A DNA stretch of 64,000 bases from WTGU01 sp965242855 (GTDB taxonomy: Bacteria > Pseudomonadota > Alphaproteobacteria > UBA828). The position numbers and the translations under genes were made by a program. How positions within the stretch are numbered: position 1 is the first letter of the stretch; each line of letters begins with the position of its first letter. Shown here piece by piece: positions 63,191-64,000 of this stretch. The stretch lies in assembly GCA_965242855.1 (NCBI GenBank), contig OZ251509.1, forward strand, positions 2,728,001 through 2,792,000. Direction: 5' to 3'. The notes under the pieces are model-generated. The model did not search any database and was not told where the DNA came from. It saw nothing but the letters and a program-made list of their open reading frames with translations.

Positions 63191-64000
63191 CCCCGCCGCC
63201 GCACGCGCGCGCCGTCTATATCCACTGGCCGTTCTGCCGCGCGAAGTGCCCCTATTGCGACTTCAACAGCCATGTCCGGGAGCGCGTGGACGAGCCGCGC
63301 TGGCGACGCGCGCTCCTCCGCGAACTGGACCATTTCGCGGCGCGGCTCCCGGGGGCGACGGTCGCCAGCATCTTCTTCGGCGGCGGCACGCCGTCTCTGA
63401 TGCCCCCGCAGACCGCGGCGGCGGCGATCGACCGGGTGGCGTCCCGCTGGACTCTCGCGCCCGACGCGGAGATCACCCTCGAAGCCAACCCGACCTCGAC
63501 CGAGGCGGCGCGGCTGCGGGATTTCCGCGCGGCCGGGGTGAACCGGGTCTCGCTCGGCGTCCAGGCGCTCGACGACGACGCCCTCCGCTTCCTCGGGCGC
63601 CAGCACGGCGCCTCGGAGGCGCGCCGCGCGGTCGAACTGGCGCGGCGCATCGTGCCGCGCGTCTCCTTCGACCTCATCTACGCCCGGCCCGGCCAGAGCC
63701 CCGCCGTCTGGCGCAGGGAGCTGGCGGAGGCGCTGGCGCTCGCCGACGGCCATCTCTCGCTCTATCAACTCACGGTCGAGAAGGGCACGGCGTTCCACCG
63801 CCTTCGGCGCGAGGGCGCGTTCGCGCTCCCCGACGACGACACGGGCCGCGCCCTCTACGACCTGACCCAGGAGCTGACGACGAAGGCCGGCCTCCCGGCC
63901 TATGAGATCTCGAACCACGCGAGGGACGGGGAGGCCTGCCGCCACAACCTCGCCTGCTGGCGCTACGAGGACTATGTCGGCGTCGGCCCGGGTGCCCACG
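63187..64000 (+). CDS. hemW: radical SAM heme chaperone HemW, 5' part
   Basis: Radical SAM protein that inserts heme, once annotated as oxygen-independent coproporphyrinogen oxidase. Only the first 271 codons are in the window. It starts at GTG 63187 and overlaps rdgB by 4 bases. The cluster motif is CRAKCPYC in YIHWPFCRAKCPYCDFNSH; FFGGGTPSLM and RVSLGVQALDDDALRFLGRQH follow. HemW rather than HemN is indicated by the CxxxCxxC-x-F form and the rph-rdgB context. Confidence 0.95.
   Translation, partial: MTPPPHARAVYIHWPFCRAKCPYCDFNSHVRERVDEPRWRRALLRELDHFAARLPGATVASIFFGGGTPSLMPPQTAAAAIDRVASRWTLAPDAEITLEANPTSTEAARLRDFRAAGVNRVSLGVQALDDDALRFLGRQHGASEARRAVELARRIVPRVSFDLIYARPGQSPAVWRRELAEALALADGHLSLYQLTVEKGTAFHRLRREGAFALPDDDTGRALYDLTQELTTKAGLPAYEISNHARDGEACRHNLACWRYEDYVGVGPGAH

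Overview
The window is G+C-rich, densely packed bacterial chromosome, most consistent with an alphaproteobacterium of the Rhodospirillales/Geminicoccales type. This is an inference from a MucR/Ros zinc-finger regulator, a RibB with a degenerate RibA-like half, B12-dependent ribonucleotide reductase and methionine synthase, an SAM-II riboswitch, an NDUFA9-like gene beside uppP, and the rph-rdgB-hemW run. Many genes overlap by 1-4 bases (GTGA, ATGA, TGATG) and GTG starts are common. No rRNA, tRNA, CRISPR array, prophage or insertion sequence was recognised.

Layout. 1-8.95 kb: 3' end of nrdJ (with an apparent frameshift) and a strong terminator; a dienelactone-hydrolase-like lipoprotein; a HAD dehalogenase; an NTF2-like protein; aspS; a yceI-cytochrome b561 pair; ribonuclease D. 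9.0-11.3 kb: a visibly A/T-richer single-gene insertion encoding a DEAD/DEAH helicase with a DUF1998 zinc domain (MrfA-like). 11.4-18.5 kb: one long minus-strand run rpiB-glyA-nrdR-ribD-ribE-ribBX-ribH-nusB-thiL (riboflavin, one-carbon and thiamine cofactor supply), divergent from mucR. 19-23.2 kb: a DMT exporter, then gcdH-otnK-otnC. 23.3-25.7 kb: rpsM-rpsK-rpoA-rplQ under its own strong promoter and cut off from secY-adk. 25.8-32.5 kb: dusA, and divergently a promoter, SAM-II riboswitch and terminator hairpin in front of metF-metH-SDR. 32.6-35.0 kb: a second A/T-richer single-gene insertion, a fused nuclease-methyltransferase-specificity protein (type IIG-like restriction-modification). 35.1-40.4 kb: a branched-chain amino-acid ABC transporter with folK at its tail. 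40.4-47.7 kb: three tandem palindromes, purE-purK, a glutamine amidotransferase, miaA, and ilvB-ilvH-ilvC. 47.7-48.5 kb: a two-gene HEPN module. 48.7-64 kb: an NDUFA9-like gene, uppP, gltD-gltB, ctpA, rppH, a ferritin-like protein, an amidohydrolase with an N-formylglutamate amidohydrolase, rph, rdgB and the start of hemW.

How the parts work together. Methionine and S-adenosylmethionine supply is probably feedback-controlled by the riboswitch ahead of metF-metH, which also draw on the one-carbon units made by GlyA. NrdR is the expected regulator of ribonucleotide reductase genes, and nrdJ lies at the window edge. The ilv genes and the liv transporter cover synthesis and uptake of branched-chain amino acids. 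GltBD makes glutamate.

The most interesting accessory items are the two solitary A/T-rich insertions at core-gene junctions (helicase, restriction-modification), the HEPN gene with its small acidic partner, the SAM-II riboswitch, the triple palindrome between the liv and pur genes, and a dispersed short palindromic element that recurs in intergenic DNA.
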